Of a stretch of 47,866 bases of DNA, positions 24,305-33,933 are shown one piece after another. The stretch covers positions 1 through 47,866 of the forward strand of contig JAKAXD010000008.1 of assembly GCA_021816725.1 (NCBI GenBank), read 5' to 3'. The notes under the pieces were generated by a model, which had not been told where the DNA came from, searched no databases, and saw only the letters and a list, made by a program, of their open reading frames with translations. Each line of letters starts with the position of its first letter. The stretch's first letter is position 1. The position numbers and the translations under genes are program-made. Source of the stretch: Thermoplasmata archaeon. GTDB lineage: Archaea; Thermoplasmatota; Thermoplasmata; Thermoplasmatales; GCA-001856825.

Positions 24305-26269
24305 ATGATGTTTACCATTCCGGATCAGGAAAGGAAACTTCTTGAAGAGCGAGTTGAAACCTCTAGATCCCTTGGAAAAGATGAGTCTCTAGTCCTTCAT
24401 GGGGGTGGAAACACTAGCGTCAAACTAAATGTCCGCACTGTGGTCGGAAAGAATATAGACGCACTATTTGTCAAGAGTTCGGGTTCAGATCTAGCCACAA
24501 TGGAGGTTGGGGATTTCACGGCATTGAAAATAAACGACCTAATGGACGCCAGAACAGTAGAAAGCATGACAGACGAAGAAATGTCTTCATTCATCAGGAA
24601 CTGTATGCTTGATCCGGATCAAGCTTTCCCGTCAGTCGAGATATTCATTCATACTTTCATAAATGCAAAATTTGTAGACCATTCTCACGCAGATTATATA
24701 GTTGCCCTGACAAACACCGATTTGGATGAGAGGGAGATAGCTGATGTTTTCAAGGAAAAAGTACTAGTCATTCCTTACGTTCAGCCGGGATTCCAGCTGG
24801 CGAAGCATTTCCTGAAGACAGTCAGCGAAATGGATCTCTCAAACTTCGCAGGAGTCGTTCTGAGGAACCACGGCCTTGTCACATGGGGAAATACCGCTAG
24901 GGAAAGCTATGATACGCACCTCAAGCTGGTGAAGGAGGCTGAGAAATTCATAGAGAGCAAATGGAAAGGTTTACCTAGAGTACAATTCAGGAAAGAAAAG
25001 GAGGAGCAATTCATTGAGTTCCTGCCTAAGCTTAGAGGTCTCCTCAGCAAGGGGAGAAGGAAGATACTAACATGGGATAACTCTGAAGAGGCTGTTGGAT
25101 TCTCGCTCAGTGAAGATGCAAGAAAATTTGTGACACTTGGACCCGCAACACCAGACATGCTTGTGAGAACAAAGAAGAATTACCTGTTTTCTGACGACAT
25201 CTCCAGCATCGAGCCTCTTATAGATAGCTTCGTGAGGAATTATGAGGATGATTTCAAGAAGTACGTACCTTCTGGAAAGGTTATGCACGACCCCTTCCCG
25301 TCTGTCCTTGTCATAAAAGGGTATGGAATCGTTGCGGCAGCCAGCACAAAGAGGGAAGCGGACATAATCCGGGATGAAGCAATCCATTCATTCAGGGTAG
25401 CGTCTGCAGCTAGTGCCGTCGGCAACAATAGATTTATAACGGATCGGCAGTGTTTCGACTTGGAATACTGGCCGTTCCAAGAGGCAAAATTGGCCAAGAG
25501 GAGGAGGAAGGAACTAGAGGGTTTCGTTGGACTAGTCACGGGAGCAGCAAGTGGCATAGGGAAAGTTACTTTCACAAGATTCGTTGATGAGGGGATATTA
25601 GCCATAGGAGGCGATATTGACCCGAGCATAGTTGACCTGTCCAAGAAAATGGGGAAGGATGGATATGGCATAACATTCGACATATCTGACGAGGGGTCCG
25701 TAATCCATGTATTTAGGGAAATCGTGAAAGAATTCGGGGGGATTGATGTTGTTTTCAATAATGCCGGTTTTTTGAAACCTTCGCCTTTGGATGAGACGAC
25801 AGTACAGGACCTGAAGAAGCACATAGACATCAATTCAATAGGCACATTCATAGTGACAAAGGAAGCATTCAAGATAATGAAGACTCAGGGTATTGGAGGT
25901 TCGTTTGTATTCAACATCACAAAGAACGTAACTAACCCAGGAGAAGGGATGATGTCTTACGGAACGTCCAAAGCTTTCGCAGCACAGCTATCTCGATACA
26001 TTGCAATTGAAGGGGGAAAATTCGGGATAAGGAGCAATGTGGTCAATCCTGACAAGATATTCCGGGAATCAAAAATATGGGAAGGAGGCGTCCTTGAAAA
26101 TAGGGCCAGGGCCAAAGGAATAACGCAGGAAGAATACAAGAAGAGCAATCTGCTGCATGTCGAAGTGCTCCCAGAACACGTCGCCAACGTAGTGGTAGAC
26201 TTGGTAAAGGACAGTATTTTCGGAGCGACGACAGGTACCATGATACCAATAGACGGAGGAATCAAGTAG
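24305..26269 (+). CDS. Class II aldolase / short-chain dehydrogenase fusion
   Basis: The 654-residue protein joins an N-terminal class II aldolase domain (about 1-400; HGGGNTSVK, metal ligands in DHSHADYIVAL at about 126 and 128, and LRNHGLVTWG) to a C-terminal short-chain dehydrogenase (LVTGAASGIGK, NNAG, and the catalytic YGTSK). The same fusion is known as rhamnulose-1-phosphate aldolase/lactaldehyde dehydrogenase. A TTG at 24266 is in frame, but a TATA box (CATATTTTATTAAG) centred near 24280 points to a leaderless ATG at 24305. No other sugar genes adjoin it, so the substrate is unclear. Confidence 0.88.
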   Translation: MMFTIPDQERKLLEERVETSRSLGKDESLVLHGGGNTSVKLNVRTVVGKNIDALFVKSSGSDLATMEVGDFTALKINDLMDARTVESMTDEEMSSFIRNCMLDPDQAFPSVEIFIHTFINAKFVDHSHADYIVALTNTDLDEREIADVFKEKVLVIPYVQPGFQLAKHFLKTVSEMDLSNFAGVVLRNHGLVTWGNTARESYDTHLKLVKEAEKFIESKWKGLPRVQFRKEKEEQFIEFLPKLRGLLSKGRRKILTWDNSEEAVGFSLSEDARKFVTLGPATPDMLVRTKKNYLFSDDISSIEPLIDSFVRNYEDDFKKYVPSGKVMHDPFPSVLVIKGYGIVAAASTKREADIIRDEAIHSFRVASAASAVGNNRFITDRQCFDLEYWPFQEAKLAKRRRKELEGFVGLVTGAASGIGKVTFTRFVDEGILAIGGDIDPSIVDLSKKMGKDGYGITFDISDEGSVIHVFREIVKEFGGIDVVFNNAGFLKPSPLDETTVQDLKKHIDINSIGTFIVTKEAFKIMKTQGIGGSFVFNITKNVTNPGEGMMSYGTSKAFAAQLSRYIAIEGGKFGIRSNVVNPDKIFRESKIWEGGVLENRARAKGITQEEYKKSNLLHVEVLPEHVANVVVDLVKDSIFGATTGTMIPIDGGIK

Positions 26270-26408
26270 AGCATCGCCCTTAGAAATGGAATTCCTATAA
26301 ACCAGCCAATTTATGTACCCTGCGATGATTCGGACTTAAGTCCGTGATTGCAACAATGAAGCAATAAATGTCAAGAAAAATATTTTAATCCCTTTCATCT
26401 GAAAACAT

Positions 26409-26864
26409 ATGGAAAATGAACTTAGAATCGGCGACAAGGCCCCAGACTTTGAGCTTCCTTCCAGCAGCGGAAGAGGAAAACTATCGGATTTTAGAGGGAA
26501 GGTTGTAGTGGTTTATTTCTATCCTAAGGACTTCACCCCAGGATGCACGACAGAAGCTTGCAATTTTAGGGACAATTTTGATGATTTTAGGAAAAGAGGA
26601 ATCGAGGTTGTCGGTGTGAGCACGGATTCAGAAAACTCCCACAAAAAATTTGTTGAGAAATACGAACTACCATTCTTCCTGGCACCAGACAGTTCCAAGG
26701 AGATATCCGAGAAATATAACGTGCTAGGTATGGGAACAGCAAAGAGGGTGACTTTCATAATTGACAAGGAAGGAAAGGTCGCATACATATTCCCAAAGGT
26801 GAGCCCAAAGGATCATGCAAAAGAAGTTCTTGACAAGATCCGGGACCTGGGGATCTCTTCCTAA
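26409..26864 (+). CDS. bcp: Peroxiredoxin (Bcp/PrxQ type)
   Basis: Thiol peroxidase that reduces peroxides. The 151-residue product has the AhpC/TSA fold with [20 protein letters not shown]: peroxidatic Cys46 and the PrxQ-type resolving Cys51 five residues later. Length matches the family. AAAATATTTTAATC around 26377-26389 is a TATA box at leaderless distance from the ATG. Its stop overlaps that of the convergent membrane protein by 4 nt. Confidence 0.95.
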   Translation: MENELRIGDKAPDFELPSSSGRGKLSDFRGKVVVVYFYPKDFTPGCTTEACNFRDNFDDFRKRGIEVVGVSTDSENSHKKFVEKYELPFFLAPDSSKEISEKYNVLGMGTAKRVTFIIDKEGKVAYIFPKVSPKDHAKEVLDKIRDLGISS

Positions 26865-27673
26865 GGCTGTTTTTTTCTAAACCAACCCGTATTAGTATTA
26901 CTATTTTCTTGCACCTGCTCGGTAGAGGGAACGGGGGGATTCTGATCTCCCTTATTCCTTCTCTGTCTCGACATGGAAATTGCCCTTGCAAAGAATGCAA
27001 ATGCAAGGAAGAATAGGAATGTTATCAGCAGGTAATACAGTATGAGACTCTCGGATAGAAGCAGGACCACCATAGCTCCAGAGATCATGATTGGCCCCAG
27101 GAATTCCAGTGACTTGGAAACCGTGGTGTTGTTGCCCCTGACATGAAGAGTTATCAAAACAACGTATGCGTGCTGCGACAGTTGTCCTGCATTCCAGGAA
27201 TACGTGTAATTGGATCCTGAGCTGGTGAATGTACCATTAGCAGAGGTAACTGTAACATTTGTAAACAAGTCCCTAAGTACAAATTCAACGTTACTTGACA
27301 CGTTATGGGAAGGTAGGCTGAAATTGAAAACATAATTTCCACTGTTGTTGGAATAAGCGTAATGGACGTCATATGTGACGGACGACTCTGTAAATGTTGC
27401 GGTCGTCTGGTGTGGTGCTCCCGTCAGAGAGCTAGATATTCCTCCCATCGCCAGGAAAAAAGAAATGACTATTACTATGAATCCGTAAAAAGCCCTGTCA
27501 GAGAATCTCCATGCCTTTGTGTAATGGAATATGACCACTAGGAGAACAGGGATAAGAAGGTACAAGAATGGGATATAAAATGAAAGATAGAGAAGGATGG
27601 AAGATACCACTATTCCTATGACCATTCCATAAAGCCCGTATTTCCTCCTTTTCCCTGAGAGACCTCCCCACAT
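26861..27673 (-). CDS. Membrane protein with Asn-rich external domain
   Basis: The 270-residue protein has two to three N-terminal membrane segments (about residues 15-50 and 62-80), a predicted extracytoplasmic beta-rich domain (about 85-185) and a C-terminal pair of membrane segments (190-232), ending in a polar tail. The external domain carries about eight N-x-S/T sequons (for example NFS, NVS, NVT, NGT, NYT, NNT), consistent with dense N-glycosylation on an acidophile's surface. No family recognised. The region starts at 27673 and is divergent from truD. Confidence 0.65.
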   Translation of the reverse strand: MWGGLSGKRRKYGLYGMVIGIVVSSILLYLSFYIPFLYLLIPVLLVVIFHYTKAWRFSDRAFYGFIVIVISFFLAMGGISSSLTGAPHQTTATFTESSVTYDVHYAYSNNSGNYVFNFSLPSHNVSSNVEFVLRDLFTNVTVTSANGTFTSSGSNYTYSWNAGQLSQHAYVVLITLHVRGNNTTVSKSLEFLGPIMISGAMVVLLLSESLILYYLLITFLFFLAFAFFARAISMSRQRRNKGDQNPPVPSTEQVQENSNTNTGWFRKKQP

Positions 27674-27719
27674 TTATTTCGTGAAGATTAAATGAGTTAA
27701 TTAATATTGTTGAAGCCCC

Positions 27720-28931
27720 TTGACGTATGTGGATTTTTCTGAAATAGGAGTTTCGGGCTATTGCTACCAATTACCGCCATCGGGAGGTAAGCTCAGGGTA
27801 AAGTCGGAGGATTTCTACGTAGAGGAGCAGTTTGACCGCCTTGAAAAGAGGGAGGATGGAAACGTTCTTGTGTTAAAGTTAAAAGCCAAGAACTGGGAAC
27901 ACAACAGACTTATCAGGTTCGTTGCTCGGAGCAACCACGTTTCTCCGAAGAGGATCTATTTTTCAGGAACAAAGGACAGGAGAAGCGTCAAGGTCCAGTA
28001 CCTGAGCATACCGGGGGTGAAGTACAGGGAATTTTCATTGAATGATGTGGAGATCCTGGAGCATTTTTATCTCGATTCCCCATTGGCAGTGGGCACGCAT
28101 TCAAGGAATCATTTCGTGATTAAGGTCTCCAACTCTGACGAAAATACCTTGATCTCAAACTGCAGAGTGGTGGGGGAGGGCGGAATCGTGCCAAATTTCT
28201 ATGGTCCCCAGCGTTTCGGCCCCGTCAGGCCCGTCACGCACATGGTGGGGAGAGAAATTGTTAAAGGGAACTATTGGGAAGCTGTTAGAAAATTCGTTGG
28301 GTACCCAGGCGAAGATAGATTCGCAGATATAAGAAGGGAGTACTACGACAATCCTGATCCTGCAGAAGGACTAAAGAACTTCCCTCAGGCTCTCGATCTT
28401 GAGAGGGAAGTCATGCAATATCTCCTGACTCATCCCGATGACTATTCAGGGGCAATCAAGGTTCTCCCCGGGAACCTTGTTTCAATGTTTGTACACGCAT
28501 ATCAGGGGTATATGTTCAACAGAATATTGAGCAAGAGGCTGGAAATTAGCAAGTCGCTGATAATTGGGGATATCTACAGAAACGATGATGAATTCATAAA
28601 AGTCAACAGCATGAATATTGAAAGGATTAATTCTCTGTTCAATAGAGGAGTTGGATCGCCGACTGGTTTAGTAGTAGGCTACGATAATGCGCCAGCGGAA
28701 GGAAAGATGGGTGAGATAGAGGAAGATATCCTCCATCAGGAAGGCATCAGCCCGGTAAATTTCAAACTCCCATTTGGGTTAGGATCTAAAGGGGAGAGGA
28801 GGGATCTCTTCCTAAGGTTCGAGAATATTCATTGCAGTGACTCCACCGTTGAGTTCTGCCTTCCCCCTGGAGGGTATGCAACTTCAGTCCTGAGGGAGAT
28901 AATGAGGACAGAAGAAATGACAAATTACTAG
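27720..28931 (+). CDS. truD: tRNA pseudouridine(13) synthase TruD
   Basis: Converts uridine 13 of tRNA to pseudouridine. The 403-residue product has the TruD core: KLRVKSEDFYVEEQ, the catalytic Asp86 in FSGTKDRRSV, NFYGPQRFG, and an inserted TRUD domain before GYMFNRILSKRLE. A TTG at 27720 or GTG at 27729 is the start; both lie about 20-30 nt after TTAATTAATATTG. Its stop overlaps the stop of the convergent CPBP gene by 4 nt. Archaeal members may modify other positions as well. Confidence 0.93.
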   Translation: MTYVDFSEIGVSGYCYQLPPSGGKLRVKSEDFYVEEQFDRLEKREDGNVLVLKLKAKNWEHNRLIRFVARSNHVSPKRIYFSGTKDRRSVKVQYLSIPGVKYREFSLNDVEILEHFYLDSPLAVGTHSRNHFVIKVSNSDENTLISNCRVVGEGGIVPNFYGPQRFGPVRPVTHMVGREIVKGNYWEAVRKFVGYPGEDRFADIRREYYDNPDPAEGLKNFPQALDLEREVMQYLLTHPDDYSGAIKVLPGNLVSMFVHAYQGYMFNRILSKRLEISKSLIIGDIYRNDDEFIKVNSMNIERINSLFNRGVGSPTGLVVGYDNAPAEGKMGEIEEDILHQEGISPVNFKLPFGLGSKGERRDLFLRFENIHCSDSTVEFCLPPGGYATSVLREIMRTEEMTNY

Positions 28932-30049
28932 CTTTTCCGGAATACCGTGCCGCAACTATCGCACCTATAAACATCGTCATAAAAGAAGGTGACATTCTTG
29001 GAACCGCACTTGGGGCATACGACTGATGCTTTCCTTGTATTTTGGTCACCCTGATAAATTTGGGGCGATGACGCAGGCGTTGGGGAGAAAGTAGCCGGTA
29101 TTCTTCCCTTCCTGCTCTGGAAAACCTTAACGACTTCAAGCAGGTAGAATAGTGACACTACGAGCCCAGCACCTAGGAAGATGAGTATTACTATTGAATA
29201 AAAATCCGTGGTTGCAACGGAGCCAAGGGGACTGCCGTAAATGTTTGTAAGGATTAACCCGGGAGAATCTATTGAAAAATGGAACAGGACGTCTGCATAG
29301 AGTCCAAAACGCAGGAACAGGACACCAAGAAATACGCCACCCAGTGCTGCTTGCGGTATCTTGGAAATACTCCAGGATCCAGCGTGGGCTATGCCAAATA
29401 TTATGGAAGAAATTATGAGAACAATAATTTCCGGCTTGCCGAACTTGTATCCTCCACCCCAGATTATCCTCCACCACGGAAGCTTCTTAGGCCTGGATGG
29501 GGAGGTCTTCCCGTGCGCACTCCAAGCATAGTAGATGAATAGAGGGATCCCTATATAAATGACCCTCGTTATAAGTTCCTCGTAGAGACCCGCATTCGTA
29601 AGCAAGAAGAAGTTGTAAACAAAATGAGCTGGACCGGTCTGTATTGGAGGGGTTATCGGATGACCTATAAGTTGAACGAAAGCTATGTAAATCTCTGACA
29701 AAAACAGGTTAAGTGCAAAAAATTCTGCTATCCTGTAGAGCGCCGAATTTTCAAACCGTGGGATGGTTTTGTAAATTGAGATAACAATGAATATTGCCAG
29801 TGCCACGGTAACTATTCCTATCCACACTGCCCAGAAATAGTAAGGGGGGAAGAAAAGTCCTATTGCTTCAGGAAGCCCGATTATGACATATATTGGCGTC
29901 CTGAATTGTGAGCCTACGCCTGATGTGACATTTGCAATTACGCCAAATCTGGATGAGTATATGGCCGCAGTCATCATTACATCCAGGATCAACGTGATTA
30001 GCCATAGAACCGCAAGAACTCCGATGAATGTCACATATCCCTTGTTCAT
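28928..30049 (-). CDS. CPBP-family membrane protease with C-terminal zinc ribbon
   Basis: The 373-residue protein has about eight membrane segments and the CPBP (CAAX protease/bacteriocin-processing) motifs: YEELITRV (EExxxR, about residue 155), FGIAHAGSW and HFSID. The C-terminus carries a zinc ribbon, CPKCGSKN then CDSCGTVF, after a Pro/Ser-rich linker. The ATG overlaps the homoserine dehydrogenase stop as ATGA. Such proteins may process prenylated proteins; the substrate here is unknown. The added zinc ribbon suggests a cytoplasmic binding partner. Confidence 0.85.
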   Translation of the reverse strand: MNKGYVTFIGVLAVLWLITLILDVMMTAAIYSSRFGVIANVTSGVGSQFRTPIYVIIGLPEAIGLFFPPYYFWAVWIGIVTVALAIFIVISIYKTIPRFENSALYRIAEFFALNLFLSEIYIAFVQLIGHPITPPIQTGPAHFVYNFFLLTNAGLYEELITRVIYIGIPLFIYYAWSAHGKTSPSRPKKLPWWRIIWGGGYKFGKPEIIVLIISSIIFGIAHAGSWSISKIPQAALGGVFLGVLFLRFGLYADVLFHFSIDSPGLILTNIYGSPLGSVATTDFYSIVILIFLGAGLVVSLFYLLEVVKVFQSRKGRIPATFSPTPASSPQIYQGDQNTRKASVVCPKCGSKNVTFFYDDVYRCDSCGTVFRKS

Positions 30050-31023
30050 TTTGCCACTTTTTCCGCCTTTGACAGTAAAACATCATTTAATATTGTTGCT
30101 GCAGACTCAGTGGGTCCATCATGGTCCGTAAACAGGGTTAGATGATCCAATATATCAGTGTTGAACCTTATGAGCATTGCCGGTCCTCTTGCGCTTGAGT
30201 AGATACTCTTCCCATCAATTTTTTGATACTTTACTGAAACACCCTTCGAAGTTACCTCCGTGACCTGCCTAAGGCCTGCCGCAATATCGTCTTCGTGGGA
30301 GGAAATGTCTGCATCCTTCAGCGTGAGGGACGACCCGAATATTCTCCGGTGCAAAATTGTTCCCTTTCTTGCCGAATCAATTCCTGCGAGATCATCGCTC
30401 TGGTCCCTCTCGGCTATGCCGATCCTCATTGCCTCGCTCCTTGCGAAAGATTGACTCTTTCCCTCCTCCATCTGTGAGATCACAAATGTGCTAGTCGCAT
30501 TGAATATTCCTTCCACTGCAATGATTTTGGCCGGTTTCATGCAATAGTCCATGAGATTGAAGACGGGAAGCCCTCCGCAGACCGTTGCCTCATATCTCAG
30601 TGACCTCTTCATTTCCTTCGCAGTGCCAATCAGATCAAAGTCTGATACCAGGACACTCTTGTTTGCAGTTACAACATCCTTTCCATTATCGAAGGCGGCC
30701 AATATGTGATCAATACCTGGTCTTCCATCCTTGGTGCTCTGCGTAATTTCAACAACTACGTCTGATTCAAGGTCGGAGATGGCACTTCTTGCATTTAACT
30801 TCTCAAATGAATCCAATGTCCTCAACCCTCCCGCCTCCTTTGCCTGAATAATTCTCGAAAGTGGCATCCCATCAGTTATGACTGTTCCTGTCGTATCGCT
30901 TACAGAAACAACCTCTATTTTCTCCCCCAGTGATTGCACAATTGCAGGGGCCTTCTCACTTATAAGCTTCAGCAGGTTCTTTCCAATTGAACCCAATCCA
31001 ATCAACTGGACTCTCATGTTCAT
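30046..31023 (-). CDS. hom: Homoserine dehydrogenase
   Basis: NAD(P)-dependent reduction of aspartate semialdehyde to homoserine, for threonine and methionine. The 325-residue product has an N-terminal Rossmann motif (LIGLGSIGKNLL), DVVVEITQSTKDG, VVTANKSVL and the core EGIFNATSTFVISQM, then DLAGIDSARKGTILHR. It lacks an ACT domain, as is common for archaeal forms. A TATA-like ATAAAATAATAATATC lies about 30 nt before the ATG. The stop is joined to the CPBP gene by ATGA, but the two functions have no obvious link. Confidence 0.93.
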   Translation of the reverse strand: MNMRVQLIGLGSIGKNLLKLISEKAPAIVQSLGEKIEVVSVSDTTGTVITDGMPLSRIIQAKEAGGLRTLDSFEKLNARSAISDLESDVVVEITQSTKDGRPGIDHILAAFDNGKDVVTANKSVLVSDFDLIGTAKEMKRSLRYEATVCGGLPVFNLMDYCMKPAKIIAVEGIFNATSTFVISQMEEGKSQSFARSEAMRIGIAERDQSDDLAGIDSARKGTILHRRIFGSSLTLKDADISSHEDDIAAGLRQVTEVTSKGVSVKYQKIDGKSIYSSARGPAMLIRFNTDILDHLTLFTDHDGPTESAATILNDVLLSKAEKVAK

Positions 31024-31156
31024 TGAATAGTGACTGATATTATTATTTTATTTAGCTATCCTATAACTACCTTCCACTGTTTTTCGTTTGTTAAGAACGG
31101 CTGAAGATTGATTTCTAAGGCAGAAACATTAAATCTCTGTATTTTAATCTTCAATC

Positions 31157-31819
31157 ATGAGCGAAGACAGGGTACTTCCTTCTCTTGCGAAAAGCACGGA
31201 TGAGTACATGGCTGCTTACGAGCTTTTCAACGACGGTTATCTGGAGGAAGCGGAAAAACACGCAAGAAAGTCGATAGAGATCAAGAATAATATAGATGCC
31301 CTGATTCTGCTTATAGACATCCTGGAAAGGCAGAACAAGGATTCCAGCAGTTACCAGAAAATGCTCGTGGAGAACTACCCCACAAATCCTGATACGTACA
31401 GAAGATTGTTCCAATCAAACTTTACTTCAAACAAGGATGATGCCCTGACATACATAAACAAGGCCATAAATTTAATGAAGAAACCTATATATTATTACGA
31501 CAAGTCCAGACTGCTATACTCAATGGAAAGACATCTGGAAGCACTTGCATCTGTTGATATGGCTATCAAGATGGAGAACAGGAATCCTTCGTTCTGGAAT
31601 CTGAGGGCGGAGATTCTTGTGAAGCTAAACAGGGTGAATGATGCTAAGGAGTCTTGCGAGGTATCTCTTAAAATAGACCAGAGAAACAGGAATGCAATTG
31701 TCACCCTTTCCAGAATCTATATCAACTTGGGGGAGAAGGTGACTGCCAGGGACCTCTTGCTTAAGATTGACGAACGGGACGAAGAAATAAAGAAACTGCT
31801 AGAAGAAACTATTTCCTAG
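31157..31819 (+). CDS. TPR-repeat protein
   Basis: The 220-residue product consists of about five tetratricopeptide repeats: AAYELFNDGYLEEAEKHARKS, the middle repeats around residues 62-125, LASVDMAIKMENRNPSFWNL and AKESCEVSLKIDQRNRNAIV, ending in a short helix. A scaffold with no catalytic domain or signal peptide. The message is probably leaderless (TATA near 31128-31136). Divergent from homoserine dehydrogenase and convergent, with a 4-nt stop overlap, with phosphoglycerate mutase. Confidence 0.75.
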   Translation: MSEDRVLPSLAKSTDEYMAAYELFNDGYLEEAEKHARKSIEIKNNIDALILLIDILERQNKDSSSYQKMLVENYPTNPDTYRRLFQSNFTSNKDDALTYINKAINLMKKPIYYYDKSRLLYSMERHLEALASVDMAIKMENRNPSFWNLRAEILVKLNRVNDAKESCEVSLKIDQRNRNAIVTLSRIYINLGEKVTARDLLLKIDERDEEIKKLLEETIS

Positions 31820-33030
31820 GCCCCATATTTCTCTGCCCTGTTGGCTGAACTCAGCAGAACGTTCATCAGATCTGCTCCTCTGAGTCTCAGGTACCCGTCC
31901 ACTGCCTTTATCTCGTCGAATACTCCAACTCCATCTCTTCTGCATCCCGGATATCTTATGAGAATTGGAACTGGATCAGATGTATGTTCTTTTGCACTTG
32001 CAGGAGTTGAATGATCGCCTGTAAAGCAGATGACTGTATCGTCCCTTATTTTCATTATGGTATCACCCATTGCTTCATCTATCTTCTCGATGAATTCCTT
32101 CTTTGCGATTCCATTCCCGTCGTGTCCAGCTATGTCTGTTCCCTTCAAGTTTACCAATACAAAATCAACCTCATTCATAGCTGAAACGGCAGCAGAGAAT
32201 TTCTTCTTCACGTTTGTGTCAGTTGATCCAGTGACCCCAGGAGGTGTGAAGTCCTTCAGGCCCACCAACCTGCAAATACCAGAAACGAGTGCTACCCCAG
32301 CTATGTATCCACCCGTCAAATTATACTTCTGATTGAAGTTAGGGAGGTTTGGGACCTGCCCACCACCTCTGTAGAGGATTGCGTTTGCTTCGTTCAATCC
32401 TTCTGCCCTCCTCTTCTTATTTACCGGTTCATCTCTTAGGATGGCAAGGGACCGTCTGTAGAACTCATTTAGAATTCTCGCAGTTTTTGCTCCTCTTTCC
32501 GAGGTCGGGACTATGTCCCTTGGCTTTAGGTCCTCTGCGTGTGGGTCATTATCTGATACATCCGTCGTAATACCTTCTCCCCTGAGTACTAGGGCGGCCC
32601 TGTGCTCAGTTCCCTCCTTGAATAGTACATCAACATCCTCAATCTTCATGTTAAGGTGCTTTGCCAGATCAGAGGTACCTTCCCTTATCCTACCCGCCCT
32701 TCTGTCCTTCACGACGCCGTTGCTGTCGACTGTTGCGAAATTTGCACGGAACGCAACGTCCCCGCCCTTTAGCGTCAGTCCTGTACCCATCGCCTCAAAA
32801 GGGCCCCTTCCAGTATAGTATTTGAATGGGTCATATCCAAGATAGTTCAGGTGTGATGTGTCTGAACCCGGAATGATCCCTGGCTGTATGGGATCAATGA
32901 GACCTACCATTCCCTCAATTGCCAGAGTGTTCAGATTTGGCTTCCTTGCGGCCTCTAGCGATGTCTTGCCCTCAAATTCCTTCAATGGCCGGTCTCCCAG
33001 ACCATCTGCTATAATCAATAGAATCTTCAT
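31816..33030 (-). CDS. apgM: 2,3-bisphosphoglycerate-independent phosphoglycerate mutase (archaeal)
   Basis: Interconverts 3- and 2-phosphoglycerate. From the ATG at 33030 the product is 404 residues: MKILLIIADGLGDRPL (metal-binding Asp), SDTSHLNYLGYDPFKYYTGRGP with the catalytic Ser, DVNVLFKEG-like region, DIAGHDGNG, and the metal site GDHSTPASAKEHTSDP. An ATG at 33051 in frame would add seven residues, but the TATA box (ATTTATTTT) lies about 25 nt before 33030. Normal length for the family. Confidence 0.94.
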   Translation of the reverse strand: MKILLIIADGLGDRPLKEFEGKTSLEAARKPNLNTLAIEGMVGLIDPIQPGIIPGSDTSHLNYLGYDPFKYYTGRGPFEAMGTGLTLKGGDVAFRANFATVDSNGVVKDRRAGRIREGTSDLAKHLNMKIEDVDVLFKEGTEHRAALVLRGEGITTDVSDNDPHAEDLKPRDIVPTSERGAKTARILNEFYRRSLAILRDEPVNKKRRAEGLNEANAILYRGGGQVPNLPNFNQKYNLTGGYIAGVALVSGICRLVGLKDFTPPGVTGSTDTNVKKKFSAAVSAMNEVDFVLVNLKGTDIAGHDGNGIAKKEFIEKIDEAMGDTIMKIRDDTVICFTGDHSTPASAKEHTSDPVPILIRYPGCRRDGVGVFDEIKAVDGYLRLRGADLMNVLLSSANRAEKYGA

Positions 33031-33060
33031 CACTTGAGATGCAATCTTCATAAAATAAAT

Positions 33061-33792
33061 TTATCTGAGAAATACCATTACTCCCACGACTGTTGCAAAC
33101 AGTGCGGAAAGGAAATTTACCGAGTACTTTGTCAGATACCCCCTATTTTCAAGAGTCTCTCCTAGAACTGAATCAAAAAGGCACCCTGTGAATGCCAGAA
33201 TTCCTGACAGGAAAGTGAGATCCAGTAAATAGATGAGGGGAATGGACGTAAGGACTCCATAGATTATGTATCCCAGTATTGAGAAAAAGACGGGAAAGAC
33301 GAATGATACTACTGTACCGAGTATTGAAATGCCTCCATTTATACCCGTTTCTGCCGGCTTTAGCGTGAGGATCATGTAAGTGTTCTCATCCAGAGAACCT
33401 ATTTCGGATGCAGCAGTGTCCGAAAGTATTGTGCCCAACGCTACTAGGTACAGGAAAAATACTAGTTTCGGGCTTATGCTCCAGAAACTCAGCAGAGAAA
33501 TCGCTGCTGGAAGGGCACCTGCGGCAACTACGTTCCTTGCCCCTCTTTCACCCTTTATCCCCTCCTGCAGGCTCCAGCTTCTCTTCTTTTCAAACCCTGC
33601 CAAGGTAGAAATGTAAGAAAGGCCTAGGAACAGGAAGAGCATCACGAAATACAGCCAACCACCTCCAATGATTATCAAAGACCCTATGACTCCCGCTGCG
33701 ATAGCCCCCTCACGGCTGAATGCCTTGATTCTCAGCCCAAGCACAAAAAGGAAGGGAATCACTACAAGGAGGACTAGGTTGTACTCGTCCAT
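33061..33792 (-). CDS. DUF92-family integral membrane protein
   Basis: The 243-residue protein has about six to seven membrane segments and the DUF92/TMEM19 pattern: AFSREGAIAAGVIG near residue 26, ERGARNVVAAGALPA, GTILSDTAASEIG and ETGINGGISILGTV. A plant relative (VTE6) is a phytyl-phosphate kinase, so a role in prenyl-phosphate salvage is possible but inferred. GATATATAAAAT about 27 nt before the ATG makes it leaderless. It has its own promoter and lies 30 nt upstream of apgM. Confidence 0.85.
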   Translation of the reverse strand: MDEYNLVLLVVIPFLFVLGLRIKAFSREGAIAAGVIGSLIIIGGGWLYFVMLFLFLGLSYISTLAGFEKKRSWSLQEGIKGERGARNVVAAGALPAAISLLSFWSISPKLVFFLYLVALGTILSDTAASEIGSLDENTYMILTLKPAETGINGGISILGTVVSFVFPVFFSILGYIIYGVLTSIPLIYLLDLTFLSGILAFTGCLFDSVLGETLENRGYLTKYSVNFLSALFATVVGVMVFLR

Positions 33793-33933
33793 ATATGGGT
33801 CTCAAATTCGTATATTTTATATATCTCTTGTTATCTGAATCTAGGTTGCTCAATATTACATTTCAAAATCGAGTATTCATCAACTCCCTCAAGTATCTCT
33901 ACAAAAGTGTTATTACTCCTTTCATAATTTGCT

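Noticed and set aside
25240..25872. Minus-strand frame of 210 codons inside the aldolase/dehydrogenase gene
   Set aside because: No promoter or ribosome-binding site and no recognisable protein; the opposite strand holds conserved SDR motifs.
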